This document shows, one piece after another, positions 9,826-18,531 of a stretch of 64,000 nt of DNA. Positions within the stretch are counted from its first letter, which is position 1; each line of letters starts with the position of its first letter. The notes below the pieces were generated by a model. The model was not told the DNA's origin. It made no database searches and saw nothing but the letters and a program-made list of their open reading frames with translations. Origin of the DNA: an uncultured Planctomycetaceae bacterium (GTDB taxonomy: Bacteria > Planctomycetota > Planctomycetia > Planctomycetales > Planctomycetaceae); contig CAIQIE010000101.1 of NCBI GenBank assembly GCA_903871805.1, positions 62,001 through 126,000 on the forward strand, given 5' to 3'. The translations under genes and the position numbers were made by a program.

Positions 9826-10393
9826 TGCCGTTCTCCGTCATGTTGAATGGACAGGGGAAAAAGTACCCGGTTGATGGAAACTGCAGAGGCGGCGGACAAT
9901 GATTGTCCAGACATTGCTCCGTGACCGGCAATCCTGAAAAGCCACTGCCACAGCATCCGACCGGGTAACAATCCGTAACTCTCAATCTCGGATCCTTTCC
10001 GGATTGAGAACGAAATTGATAAACATCAAATCCTGTGCCAATTGACCTCACCCGGCGACTCACTTTTCATAAACGCTTTTCAGTAAAGCATTTAGAATCT
10101 ATTGATTTCTAAAAGGCGGTTTTGGCGCGGCACAAGAGTGACATCAATGTGATGGCACTTTGTTGTTGATTTGATGACGGGATTCGTTGGGGGCCGGATG
10201 GGCCGGTAATCCTGAAGTGAGAATACGGGTGGTGTGGAGGCGAACCCGGACAAGTGAGGGCTGTGATCCTTGTAATCTTTGGGCGTGTGGTGAGAATTCG
10301 GGGCGTTGTTGTGTGGACTGATTTTCTGCGGTCAAAGCGGAATCCGCACAATCGGGTTTCCAGTGCGGACTGGTTTGAATTGGACATTTCTTT
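9826..10393. other. long intergenic region between divergent genes, with inverted repeats
   Basis: 568 bp between the secreted protein (minus) and the PLP enzyme (plus). It holds a 7-bp stem (9981-9987 with 10002-10008), a perfect 14-bp inverted repeat TTGATAAACATCAA at 10016-10029, and an AT-rich part at 10060-10110 that is a plausible promoter zone. On the minus strand 10025-10040 resembles a sigma-54 -24/-12 element (TGGCAC, 10-nt spacing, but GA where GC is expected). No gene is convincing. Confidence 0.45.
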
Positions 10394-11560
10394 ATGGCCT
10401 CCGAACTTCCTTCGAATCTTCACTTTGAGACTCAGTGTGTTCATGGTGGTGTCCACAAGGACCAGCAGTACAACAGCGTGACGACTCCGATCTATCCGAC
10501 ATCCACGTTTTACTGGAACTCGCTGGAGAGTCATTCCGGATACGACTACACGCGATCGGGGAATCCGACTCGCAAGGCGCTGGAAGAGAACATTACGGCA
10601 CTTGAGGGTGGAGCCGGGTGTGTGGCAACGTCGACGGGCATGTCAGCCGTTCACTGTGCAATGGCGTTGTTTTCTCCCGGCGATCACGTGATTGCGCCGG
10701 CTGATCTGTACGGTGGCACGTTTCGTCTGTTTGATCGTTTTCTCAGGGAAAAAGGGCTTACCTTTACATTTGTTGACATGACGAAGCCTGAGCGAATTCA
10801 GGCGGCATTTCGGCCGGAGACAAAAGTTGTCTGGATCGAGACGCCCAGCAATCCTTTATTGAAGGTGATTGATATCGCCGCTGTGGTGTCGATGGCGCGG
10901 CAGCATGGCTCGATGACAATCTGTGACAACACCTTTCTGTCTCCATATCTACAGCGTCCCCTCGATTTTGGAGTGGACATTGTCATGCATTCCACCACCA
11001 AGTACATCAACGGCCATTCGGATGTTGTTGGTGGTTGTGTGGTGTCCCGAACGCCCGAGACTGCGAAACAAATTGCATGGACTTGCAACGCTCTGGGTTT
11101 ATCGTGTTCACCATTTGACGCGTGGCTGGTCTTAAGGGGTCTGAAGACGCTGGGATGTCGGATGGAAGCACAGCAGGCCGGAGCGATGAAGATCGCTCGA
11201 TTTCTGGAATTGCATCCGCTGATCGAGCATGTCTACTATCCGGGACTGGAATCTCATCCCCAGCATCAGTTGGCATCGCAGCAGCAACGAGGATTTGGTG
11301 CGATGCTGGCATTTGACACACGTGACGGCCGCAGCGTTGCCGAGCGAGTCTGCATGAAGACTCGCTTGTTTGACGTTGCGGAATCGCTGGGGGGGATTGA
11401 ATCTCTGATTTCTTTCCCGGTCACCATGAGTCACGCATCGATGACAGCGGAAGCAAGAGTTGCTGCTGGAATTACAGAGAAGACGGTACGAGTATCCGTG
11501 GGGTTGGAGCATCCGGACGATCTGATCGCAGATCTGCGTCAGGCACTGGCTGCCGAATAG
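10394..11560 (+). CDS. cystathionine gamma-synthase / cystathionine beta-lyase family PLP enzyme
   Basis: 388 residues, the normal length for the Cys/Met metabolism PLP-dependent family. Visible signatures: TPIYPTSTFYW near the start, YDYTRSGNPTRKALEENIT (phosphate and substrate binding), the PLP-interacting Asp178 in ICDNTFLSP, and the Schiff-base Lys203 in MHSTTKYINGHSDVVGG. The C-terminal block ESLISFPVTMSHASMTAEAR and VRVSVGLEHPDDLIADL matches CGS/CBL enzymes rather than methionine gamma-lyase. Probable role: gamma-replacement of an O-acyl-homoserine by cysteine, or beta-cleavage of cystathionine, in the cytosol; the two cannot be separated from sequence alone. I see no SAM riboswitch or S-box upstream. 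Convergent with the NtrC-type regulator, with a strong hairpin between them. Confidence 0.93.
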   Translation: MASELPSNLHFETQCVHGGVHKDQQYNSVTTPIYPTSTFYWNSLESHSGYDYTRSGNPTRKALEENITALEGGAGCVATSTGMSAVHCAMALFSPGDHVIAPADLYGGTFRLFDRFLREKGLTFTFVDMTKPERIQAAFRPETKVVWIETPSNPLLKVIDIAAVVSMARQHGSMTICDNTFLSPYLQRPLDFGVDIVMHSTTKYINGHSDVVGGCVVSRTPETAKQIAWTCNALGLSCSPFDAWLVLRGLKTLGCRMEAQQAGAMKIARFLELHPLIEHVYYPGLESHPQHQLASQQQRGFGAMLAFDTRDGRSVAERVCMKTRLFDVAESLGGIESLISFPVTMSHASMTAEARVAAGITEKTVRVSVGLEHPDDLIADLRQALAAE

Positions 11561-11590
11561 GCAAGGGCTGATTGCTGTCTAATGTGTCGT

Positions 11591-11638
11591 TTGATCGGCC
11601 GGTACATCAGGAGAGATCCTTGTGTACCGGCCGATCGA
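11591..11638. terminator. bidirectional hairpin between convergent genes
   Basis: Perfect 14-bp inverted repeat: GATCGGCCGGTACA (11593-11606) and its complement TGTACCGGCCGATC (11623-11636), extendable by a G-T and a T-A pair. The 16-nt loop contains a second small stem AGGA/TCCT. It sits between the stop codons of the plus-strand PLP enzyme and the minus-strand regulator, which fits a shared transcription terminator; there is no long T tract on either side. Confidence 0.65.
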
Positions 11639-11670
11639 AGAACAGACAACATGACTTTACTGGTCATGAA

Positions 11671-13131
11671 CTACTCAGCGGATGTCTCGGCTTTTTCACG
11701 CTCAATCGCACTGAGAATCGTCCGCAGCTTGGATCGCAGCGTTGGGCGGCTGAGTCCAAGGATTTCAGCGGCACGGGCCTGCATTCCCTTTGCCTGATTC
11801 ATGGCATTCTGGATGACCAGTCGATCGAACTTCTGAATCACCTGTCGGTACCCGTCTCCTGTACCCCTCGACAGTACCGTTTCGACAAACTTCCCAAGTT
11901 CCTGCCATCCATCAGCCCCGGAGGCCAGACCGGACTCGCCCGGCATGGGTTCATCCTGGATTTCCCCGCGAACATCCAGCGGAATGAACTCCGGGAGTAA
12001 AGCCGGGCCTGTGGCGATAATCATCGCTTCCCGAAGGATGCTCTGCAGTTCCCGGATATTTCCAGGCCATCGATGTTGCTGCAGTTTGTCCAGCGCATCG
12101 GTCGAAATGGACTGTACGGTGGTTCCCAGCTGCTGGTTAAAGCGGAACATCAGGTAATGAGCCAGTTCCGGAATGTCCTCGGTGCGTTCACGCAGCGGTG
12201 GCACAGGAATTGTGATGCCTCTCAGTCGGTAATACAGATCCTGGCGAAATTTGCCTTCTGTGATCAGTGCTTCGAGGTTCCGGCTGGTTGCGGCGACTAC
12301 TCGCACATCAACTCTCAGGGTTTCGACCCCACCGACTCTTTGAAACTGACCATCCTGAAGCAGTCTTAGAAGGCGTCCCTGCGTCGGTAGAGGGATATCA
12401 CTGACGTCATCCAGAAAGATTGTGCCTTTGTGGCACTGTTCAAACTTTCCGATGCGACGATGATCAGCCCCGCCAAAGGCTCCCTTTTCATGCCCGAATA
12501 ACTCACTTTCCAGGAGCGTTTCGGGAATGGCGGAGCAGTTCATGGACTGAAACGGTGCCTGCAGGCGTCGGCTGTGCTGATAGATAGCTCTGGCGATCAG
12601 TTCCTTTCCGGTGCCGCTTTCCCCCATGATCAGCACGTTGACATCCTGAGGTGCGATTCGGCCAATCTGACGGCAGACGGCCTGCATGGCCGGACCACTT
12701 CCAATCAGTCGGTCTGACCCTGTTTTGTCCATGGCCGGCTGATCTATGGCAGCGGGCCTGTACATTTCACGGCAGATTTTGCGAGCCTGCTCTACGGTCC
12801 CGCAAAGCCTGTCCAGATCCAGAGGCTTCATCAGGTAGTCAAATGCTCCGAGTTTCATGGTTTCGATTGCTGTGTCAGCAGAACCATGACCAGTGATAAA
12901 AATCACAAGGGCCCTTGGGTTATACCGTCGTAGCTCGGCAAACATATCCAGTCCGGAAGACGCGCCCAGCCGAATATCCAGCAGTACGATCTGTGGACAT
13001 TCCTTTTCCATTTGTGAAATTGCAGACAAGGCATCCGCTGCAGAAAAAATCTGCAGCCCATCTGTCCTCAGAATGGACTCTATCGTTGTGCGAATATGAG
13101 CCTCATCATCAACAATCAGCAGTTTTTCCAT
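11671..13131 (-). CDS. NtrC-family response regulator with variant sigma-54 contact loop
   Basis: 486 residues in the receiver / AAA+ / Fis-type HTH order. The receiver has the acidic pair DDE, phosphoacceptor Asp52 (VLLDIRLG) and Lys102 (LMKPLDL). The AAA+ domain has Walker A GESGTGKE (170-177), but the GAFTGA loop that contacts sigma-54 reads GAFGGA (217-222, Gly220 for Thr) and Walker B reads FLDDVSD with Asp242 where a Glu is normal. The sensor and arginine-finger region (FRQDLYYRLRGITIPVPPLRER) and WPGNIRELQ are intact. The HTH at the C terminus is ARAAEILGLSRPTLRSKLR. It lies 207 bp downstream of the cognate-looking histidine kinase gene. It may act as a weak or sigma-54-independent regulator. 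Confidence 0.93.
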   Translation of the reverse strand: MEKLLIVDDEAHIRTTIESILRTDGLQIFSAADALSAISQMEKECPQIVLLDIRLGASSGLDMFAELRRYNPRALVIFITGHGSADTAIETMKLGAFDYLMKPLDLDRLCGTVEQARKICREMYRPAAIDQPAMDKTGSDRLIGSGPAMQAVCRQIGRIAPQDVNVLIMGESGTGKELIARAIYQHSRRLQAPFQSMNCSAIPETLLESELFGHEKGAFGGADHRRIGKFEQCHKGTIFLDDVSDIPLPTQGRLLRLLQDGQFQRVGGVETLRVDVRVVAATSRNLEALITEGKFRQDLYYRLRGITIPVPPLRERTEDIPELAHYLMFRFNQQLGTTVQSISTDALDKLQQHRWPGNIRELQSILREAMIIATGPALLPEFIPLDVRGEIQDEPMPGESGLASGADGWQELGKFVETVLSRGTGDGYRQVIQKFDRLVIQNAMNQAKGMQARAAEILGLSRPTLRSKLRTILSAIEREKAETSAE

Positions 13132-13338
13132 AATTAAGGTTACCAGTTTTCAGGTTTTTCAGATCAGTAAAATGTTCTTGATGGCAGATCAGGGTGCTGC
13201 AGGGCCACAACAGTTCTTCCTGCATTCTGATGCAGGCGAACGGCCAACGCTCTGCCAAGCTCCATTTCAAACGACGATACCGGGGGTGAATACTGCTTCC
13301 TGCTGCGCGAACTGTCGTTTCAGGGCGATGAACCGAAT

Positions 13339-14901
13339 TCATGAATCGGTGATCGGGGCGTTTCCAGCAGCGGTATTGTGGGGACAGGCAGGAAGATCCA
13401 CCGTCAGTTTTGCCCCACCACCTTCCCGGGTTCCTGCCACGATTGTGCCTTTATGTTCCGTTACAATGCGTCGGCAAATCGGTAGCCCAAGGCCAGTACC
13501 TTTAGGTCTGGTGGTTGCAAATGGCTCGAACAATCGCGCCATAATATCCCCGGCAATACCGGGACCGGTATCCGAAATGATCACACGTATTAAAGCAGCC
13601 TCTGGAACCGGGTGCGCGGAGACGTAAATGCATCCTGACGAAGGGGTCGCCTCAATCGCATTTAAAAGCAAATTGACAAATACCTGATTCAGCTGCTCGG
13701 GGTCTCCATTCACCCAAAGCGGCTCTTCGCTCATGGACTTGTGCACATGCAAGCCTGCCTGTCTGACACGTCCATCAGCAAGGTTCAAACTGCGTTGCAT
13801 TGTCTCCCGGAGATCATGATGGATATGATTCAATGACGGAGTGCGTGAAAAGTCCAGCAACCCCTGAATAGTTGTTTCCATCCGGCTGATCTCCTCAAGA
13901 ATCAGCCCCAATTGAGCCTTTTCAATTCGGAAGCCATCAGGTTGTCGAGCTGCATGCTGAAGGAGCAGCTTGACGGAAGTCAGAGGGTTGCGAAGTTCAT
14001 GAGCAACTCCCGCCGCCAGTTCACCAACCGCGGCAAGTCGTTCAGACTGAATGACCTCTTTCCTCGCAGACCGAAGTTCACTTCCCACACTGCGCAGTCG
14101 TTCAACAACACGTTCCGCCTGACGCTGAATCTCTTCCAGACTGCTGTTCTGAGTAATGTTGACGGTCATTTCCGATGCCTCACCGAATGACTCTTTGTCA
14201 CTGAGCGTCACCGCAATTTGCGTCACATTCGTCTGCAGCCGCCTGGAAACACGCCAGCCAAGAAAAAGTCCGATTGGAAGTCCCAGCAGCAGCAGTACAA
14301 AACGCAGCAGCACGACCTGCGAATGAATGACCGCAAGTTTTCCACGCCTCGTGGAAATGATCGCTAAATTTCGCTCTGTCATTCCCAGAGCTGCCGTGGC
14401 CGCTGTTTCCACCAGTTGCTTCATCTGCTCTGCCGCTTTTGCGTCTGTCGTTCGCTGAGCTCCCGCACGTTTGGCTTCCAATTCCATGAACGCATCGATT
14501 TTCAACACGGTAGTAGACAGTACTTTTCGCTCTGCCTCAAAATTCGGATCGTCATCCCCCTGTTCGATGGCCTCGACAAGATCGGTAATCCCTTTTTGCT
14601 GCAGATTCCACTGTTCCTTTAAACCCCGGGAGCTAATAGACTCGTCATACCAGCCCGAGAGGCAACTCCAGGTGGAGGTACTGAGCAGACTGGCGGCTCG
14701 TACCAACTGAAGATTGCGGGAAAACAGTCCGTTGTATTCAGTTTCGACCCATTGCATATACAAGTTGGTTGAGAGACTCATCACCAGCCAGAAACACGCA
14801 GTGATCAGCACCGGCACCAGAACCTGTGCCTGCAGGAACTGCCTGAGACGATTCTTCAGACCCAAAGTCTTCGATTTTTCGATGGATGTCTCTGTCTGCA
14901 T
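13339..14901 (-). CDS. membrane sensor histidine kinase (two-component system)
   Basis: About 520 residues. An N-terminal helix (about 28-46) and a second at about 196-217 enclose a roughly 150-residue extracytoplasmic sensor that is mostly helical (four-helix-bundle-like). A linker with a HAMP-like helix and a coiled coil precede the dimerisation domain with phosphoacceptor His302 in GELAAGVAHELRNPLTSVKL. The ATP-binding domain shows the N box NLLLNAIEATPSSG, the G1 box ISDTGPGIAG and the G2 box FATTRPKGTGLGLPICRRIV. This is the NtrB-like subfamily usually paired with NtrC-type regulators, and one lies directly downstream. The ATG at 14901 follows GGGAC by a suitable distance; a TTG codon sits just before it. 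The signal sensed is not deducible. Confidence 0.92.
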   Translation of the reverse strand: MQTETSIEKSKTLGLKNRLRQFLQAQVLVPVLITACFWLVMSLSTNLYMQWVETEYNGLFSRNLQLVRAASLLSTSTWSCLSGWYDESISSRGLKEQWNLQQKGITDLVEAIEQGDDDPNFEAERKVLSTTVLKIDAFMELEAKRAGAQRTTDAKAAEQMKQLVETAATAALGMTERNLAIISTRRGKLAVIHSQVVLLRFVLLLLGLPIGLFLGWRVSRRLQTNVTQIAVTLSDKESFGEASEMTVNITQNSSLEEIQRQAERVVERLRSVGSELRSARKEVIQSERLAAVGELAAGVAHELRNPLTSVKLLLQHAARQPDGFRIEKAQLGLILEEISRMETTIQGLLDFSRTPSLNHIHHDLRETMQRSLNLADGRVRQAGLHVHKSMSEEPLWVNGDPEQLNQVFVNLLLNAIEATPSSGCIYVSAHPVPEAALIRVIISDTGPGIAGDIMARLFEPFATTRPKGTGLGLPICRRIVTEHKGTIVAGTREGGGAKLTVDLPACPHNTAAGNAPITDS

Positions 14902-15716
14902 CAATCAGTCCCATGACTTCACAACGGTAGTCCTCAGCCCCCTCGGATTGCCGACTTTTTAGAAGGGGACAAGTGTCTGCATTTCAGAATGCCCGGTATA
15001 TGGTTTACGCTGACCGGCTTTCGTCGCGTTCCAGCGGATCAAAATACATGCAAAAAGGATCCGCCCCGGCATCTGCGACGTGTAGCAGCTGCGTAACTAT
15101 ACCATTCAGCAAATGACCTCTCCATCACCGTTCTCGTTGATTCTGCTGCAGGAAATGCAATTGTTGACTGCAAATGCCTGCCAGATCCACCGAAAGCCCT
15201 GAACGATGCAGAAAAAGAATCTCGCTGCCCCCCCGTCCCCCGCTGGAATGCAAAATTCGCAAAACATCTTTGCGATGATGTGGAATTCTTTTTGTGGGGA
15301 GGAATAAGTTTTCTCCTTAGCCAAACAGGCCCGACGTGAAAACATTTCCCGGCAGTTGTCACAGAACGTGACGGTCATGCCAACTCTTGCCGCCTGTGTC
15401 TTTGAAACGCATTCTGACAATTGCCGCGATCAGGTTGCGCGCGATAGCTTCGTTGTTATCACTGCAAACTTCCGAGCATTGGACACCTTGATGTAACGAA
15501 AGCGGTTTTTTCCGAAAAACACCGGAATTCAGGCTCGGACGCCGGTCGAAAAAAAGTACGGAAGTGTGTTGATGGTGCTCCGAGACGTTAAGCGTTCGGG
15601 GTTGCTGGCCGCCGGATTGCGAATGCCGAAGCCACCAGCACAGGGTGAATTCCGTTCTGCGCTGAATGGATTTACCTACAAGTTGGCGCGCGGCGCTAAG
15701 TCCTGGAGGTTGGGCG
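14902..15716. other. 815-bp gene-free region between divergent genes
   Basis: Longest gene-free stretch in the window, between the histidine kinase (minus) and a small membrane protein (plus). Short frames exist on both strands, but none has a ribosome binding site or family-like composition. It presumably contains the promoter of the two-component operon. A sigma-54-like motif on the minus strand at 15169-15183 has the wrong spacing. I see no RNA gene. Confidence 0.5.
15705..15709 (+). promoter_or_regulatory. ribosome binding site fixing a GTG start
   Basis: Sequence GGAGG, 7 nt before the GTG at 15717. It decides the start of the downstream membrane protein in favour of this GTG rather than the in-frame ATG at 15666, which has no such site. 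Confidence 0.7.
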
Positions 15717-16235
15717 GTGAATGATCCACAATTTGTAAACTCATGGCTGCAGGGCCTGACATCATCGCACGGGCAGCCATCGCTGAAGACTGTCAGGTTC
15801 AACTCTTCGATCGAACCAGAGAGTTCGCGATTTCGTTCACCGACCGGAGGCCCGCTGCTGGCTGTGGTTCGGCTGCTGTGGTTTTCCGCTGGTCCGGCGA
15901 CGCTGGTGATGCTGGCCCTGCAACTTATGGAAGCTTCTGATCCCAATCGGCCGTTTCTGAAGGCGGCTTTCTGTCTGACAATTTCGTTCACGCTGGGGAC
16001 GCGTGTTTTCAGCTACTTCATGCTGAATGATCGCCAGTCTGTTTATGGGACTCGCCTGCGGGCCACTGGATTGCTGTCTTACACGATAGGACTTCTGGCA
16101 GGTGCCGGAAGCCTGCTCGTGGTTGCGGAGACGGTGTCCCATGAATCGGCAATTCTTCGGCAGACTCAGGTATCCGCACCCGTTGTCGAACAGCCACAAC
16201 TGGCTCAGAATGATTCCGGTCTGGCGACTCTGTAA
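15717..16235 (+). CDS. orphan small membrane protein
   Basis: 172 residues from a GTG start with a perfect GGAGG site. Three hydrophobic helices are visible: LLAVVRLLWFSAGPATLVML, FLKAAFCLTISFTLGTRVFS and LRATGLLSYTIGLLAGAGSL. The N-terminal 50 residues are soluble and Ser-rich; the C terminus is a Gln/Val-rich tail. I recognise no family. It is convergent with the thiamin-phosphate synthase fusion gene (20 bp apart) and stands alone in its transcription unit, so context gives no function. Confidence 0.6.
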   Translation: MNDPQFVNSWLQGLTSSHGQPSLKTVRFNSSIEPESSRFRSPTGGPLLAVVRLLWFSAGPATLVMLALQLMEASDPNRPFLKAAFCLTISFTLGTRVFSYFMLNDRQSVYGTRLRATGLLSYTIGLLAGAGSLLVVAETVSHESAILRQTQVSAPVVEQPQLAQNDSGLATL

Positions 16236-16255
16236 GTCACCGACTACTCGCAGGC

Positions 16256-17995
16256 TCAGGTACGCCCTTCGTGTGTCGGCTTCAGAGCATGGCGATGGTC
16301 GTCAAGGCTCTGCAGCAAATCTCGTACGGCCTGCTGAGGTGAGGAGGACTGTGTGACCGCGGATGTGACGGCCACCCGAGTTGCTCCTGCGGCACAGAGT
16401 GCCGGAATATGCTCGAGTGTGATGCCCCCAATTGGAAACCATGGTCCGGCAGCAGTTGCTGCTGCCTGCTGAACAAACTCCAGACCGGGAAACTGCTGAA
16501 ATGCTTTTGTTGTGGACGGGAAGACCGGTCCCACGCCCACGTAGGAGGCCCCCTGCTGAAACGCCTGAATTAACTGTTCTTTGGCATGCGTTGATACTCC
16601 GACAAGGCTGCCAGGGGAAAGCAATGTCCGAACCTCGGTCGCCGGCAATTCCGATTGTCCGACATGCGTACCATGCGCCCTGGCAAGTGTTGCAAGGTCC
16701 GGGCGGTCGTTCATGATAAATAATGCGTGATGTGTTTCACAGGCATCGCGAATCCACTTTGCCCTGAACAGCAGCTCTCTGTCCGAGAGTGATTTCTCAC
16801 GCAGTTGAAGAATCCCGGCGCCTCCGGCCAGAGATGTTTCCACAACAACTTTCCACGGTTGCTGGCACATGGCTTCAGTAATCAGCACATAAACCCGGGC
16901 ACGCTGCAGTCGGTCTGTAGGGATCTCGTCCACCTCGACGCGACAGGCTGCTGTCGCTTGCCCCAGGTCCTGTTCGACCGTGTAGCTTCGATATCGCAAC
17001 TGCTTCATAACCGCAGCGAACTCGGGTGAGACCAGCTTTCCAAATTCCTCAAGACTTCGCAGAGATTCCTGAACTCGACGGCAATTCGCGGTCACAAGGT
17101 CCTGTAGGGTTTCTCTGGAATATTCATGACCATGAGTCATCCCTGTGCCCACGTCCTGCCGGGTATTTCTTGCTGCCAGAAGGGAGTGCATCGGAGCATT
17201 CTCGGTGAAGGATTCGGCCAGCAGTTTTTCGGAGGCTGTGAGCGTGTGCCGCATGTCCTTCAGTTCTCGGCAAACACTTTCATCATTCAGCAGAAAACGG
17301 GCGAAGTCCTCCAGCACTCGCAGTCCTTCCCGACAGCGATTCAGACAGGCATCAAGAATACGCACGGTCATCCGCACGTCAGATGGGGAGTTTAACTTCC
17401 GGTCAGGCACCGTCTGCATGGGGGCTGTCATCGGATTCTTTCGGAGGTCTGCAGACAGAGCTATCGCAATGGGCTCATCCAGTGCAAGCGGTGCGGTGGT
17501 GGATCCTTCTTCAGGAAATAACACGCCGCGAATACTGTCCAGCGTGGCCCCGATGGTCTCGAGACGATCGCGCAGAGAGGAATTCTGTTCCACCACAGCC
17601 AGCAGCAAAACGCCACTGGAGATGGCTCCTTCTGCCGTATGTTTCATGGCAATCGCACGAGCACGTTCCAGAAGCAATACAAATGCAGCGGGATCATCCG
17701 GTGTTGCGAGTGTTCTTTGGGGGCCACAACCACTTCCCTCGGATTCCCCAATGACGACAGGACCAACCGCGAGTGCCAGCAGGATTGCTTTTCCCGCATC
17801 GTCCTGCTGCAGCCATTCCGGGGTGACACCAAACTGCTTCAGACAGGCAGAGGCCAGACTTTCATCGTTTAGAAGCGTCAGGATCAGGCAGGCGGCCCAG
17901 ACGTCCGGATTGGACGCCCCCATCGCCAGCTCACGACAACTTTGCACGGTGCGTTCTGCCGCCGGTGTAAATCCCCATGAACGTTCGCGCTTCAC
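16256..17995 (-). CDS. thiE: thiamin phosphate synthase fused to ThiD2-like and Clp_N-like domains
   Basis: 579 residues, far longer than the about 210 of ThiE. Residues 366-565 are ThiE: ILQLREKSLSDREL, MNDRPDLA, HVGQSELPATE, the pyrophosphate loop VGVGPVFPSTTKA and PIGGITLEHIP. Residues 208-345 match the ThiD2-type helical domain found N-terminal to ThiE in some phyla (CREGLRVLEDFARFLL, DVGTGM, NCRRVQESLRSLEEFGK). Residues 1-165 contain two degenerate Clp_N-like repeats (FTPAAERTVQSCRELA ... VLLLERARAIAMKHTAEGAI with SSGVLLLAVVEQNSSLRDRL). ThiE condenses HMP-PP with thiazole phosphate to thiamin phosphate. The start is a GTG whose last bases overlap the TGA of the thioesterase gene (GTGA), so translation is probably coupled. 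No TPP riboswitch was seen upstream. Confidence 0.9.
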   Translation of the reverse strand: MKRERSWGFTPAAERTVQSCRELAMGASNPDVWAACLILTLLNDESLASACLKQFGVTPEWLQQDDAGKAILLALAVGPVVIGESEGSGCGPQRTLATPDDPAAFVLLLERARAIAMKHTAEGAISSGVLLLAVVEQNSSLRDRLETIGATLDSIRGVLFPEEGSTTAPLALDEPIAIALSADLRKNPMTAPMQTVPDRKLNSPSDVRMTVRILDACLNRCREGLRVLEDFARFLLNDESVCRELKDMRHTLTASEKLLAESFTENAPMHSLLAARNTRQDVGTGMTHGHEYSRETLQDLVTANCRRVQESLRSLEEFGKLVSPEFAAVMKQLRYRSYTVEQDLGQATAACRVEVDEIPTDRLQRARVYVLITEAMCQQPWKVVVETSLAGGAGILQLREKSLSDRELLFRAKWIRDACETHHALFIMNDRPDLATLARAHGTHVGQSELPATEVRTLLSPGSLVGVSTHAKEQLIQAFQQGASYVGVGPVFPSTTKAFQQFPGLEFVQQAAATAAGPWFPIGGITLEHIPALCAAGATRVAVTSAVTQSSSPQQAVRDLLQSLDDHRHALKPTHEGRT

Positions 17996-18531
17996 GGCGT
18001 CCCTCGCATATCACCCGCAGAGAGCATCATGGAGTGTTCAAAGCTGCGACGTAAGTCATCGGGAATCCGACAGACTTTTTGCAATGTGTAGTCAAACACC
18101 ACAATGACAGATTTCCCCTCGGCGACAATTTCTCCCTGAGCCGCGCTGACGATCGCGTGACTGATGTCCACGCTGGATCTTCCAAGACGCGTAATTCGGG
18201 AACCGACATAGACCCAGTCCGGAAAACGCAACTGACGCCGAAAGTCGCACTGGACCGAGGCCAGAATGGGCCCAGGCCCGGCCCCGCTCATCGTAACAGA
18301 CGACGGACAGGCATTCAGCAAGTCCACGCGTGCCGATTCCAGCCAACGGATATACACGACATTGTTCACGTGACCAAAGGCGTCCTGATCGCCCCACTGC
18401 ACCGGCAGCGGGGTGATTGTGTGCCACGACCTGAGCTTCTCTGCCACTGCCGACGGCATACCTCCGATTGGTGAGAATCCACCATGGGAAGGCTGGGATG
18501 TTGTGGATTCTGATGGTGATGGATGATCCAT
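17992..18531 (-). CDS. acyl-CoA thioesterase, hotdog fold (4HBT/YbgC type)
   Basis: 179 residues. The hotdog-fold signature is VQWGDQDAFGHVNNVVYIRWLESARVDLL, where the Asp in GDQDAFGHVNN is the expected catalytic acid of 4HBT-type thioesterases; it is followed by VQCDFRRQLRFPDWVYVGSRI. The enzyme should hydrolyse acyl-CoA or related thioesters in the cytosol; the substrate is unknown. The first about 30 residues are a Ser/Pro-rich leader outside the domain, so a later start is possible. Its stop overlaps the GTG start of the thiE fusion by 4 nt, making a two-gene operon, though no metabolic link between the two is evident. Confidence 0.88.
   Translation of the reverse strand: MDHPSPSESTTSQPSHGGFSPIGGMPSAVAEKLRSWHTITPLPVQWGDQDAFGHVNNVVYIRWLESARVDLLNACPSSVTMSGAGPGPILASVQCDFRRQLRFPDWVYVGSRITRLGRSSVDISHAIVSAAQGEIVAEGKSVIVVFDYTLQKVCRIPDDLRRSFEHSMMLSAGDMRGTP

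Noticed and set aside
10109..10393. SAM riboswitch or S-box before the cystathionine enzyme gene
   Set aside because: No conserved SAM-I core or associated terminator recognised.
15169..15183. TGGCAGGCATTTGCA on the minus strand as a sigma-54 promoter
   Set aside because: Only 9 nt separate GG and GC; sigma-54 requires 10.
15359..15991. 210-codon minus-strand frame overlapping the orphan membrane protein
   Set aside because: No ribosome binding site, no domain, and the plus-strand gene has a GGAGG site and membrane helices.
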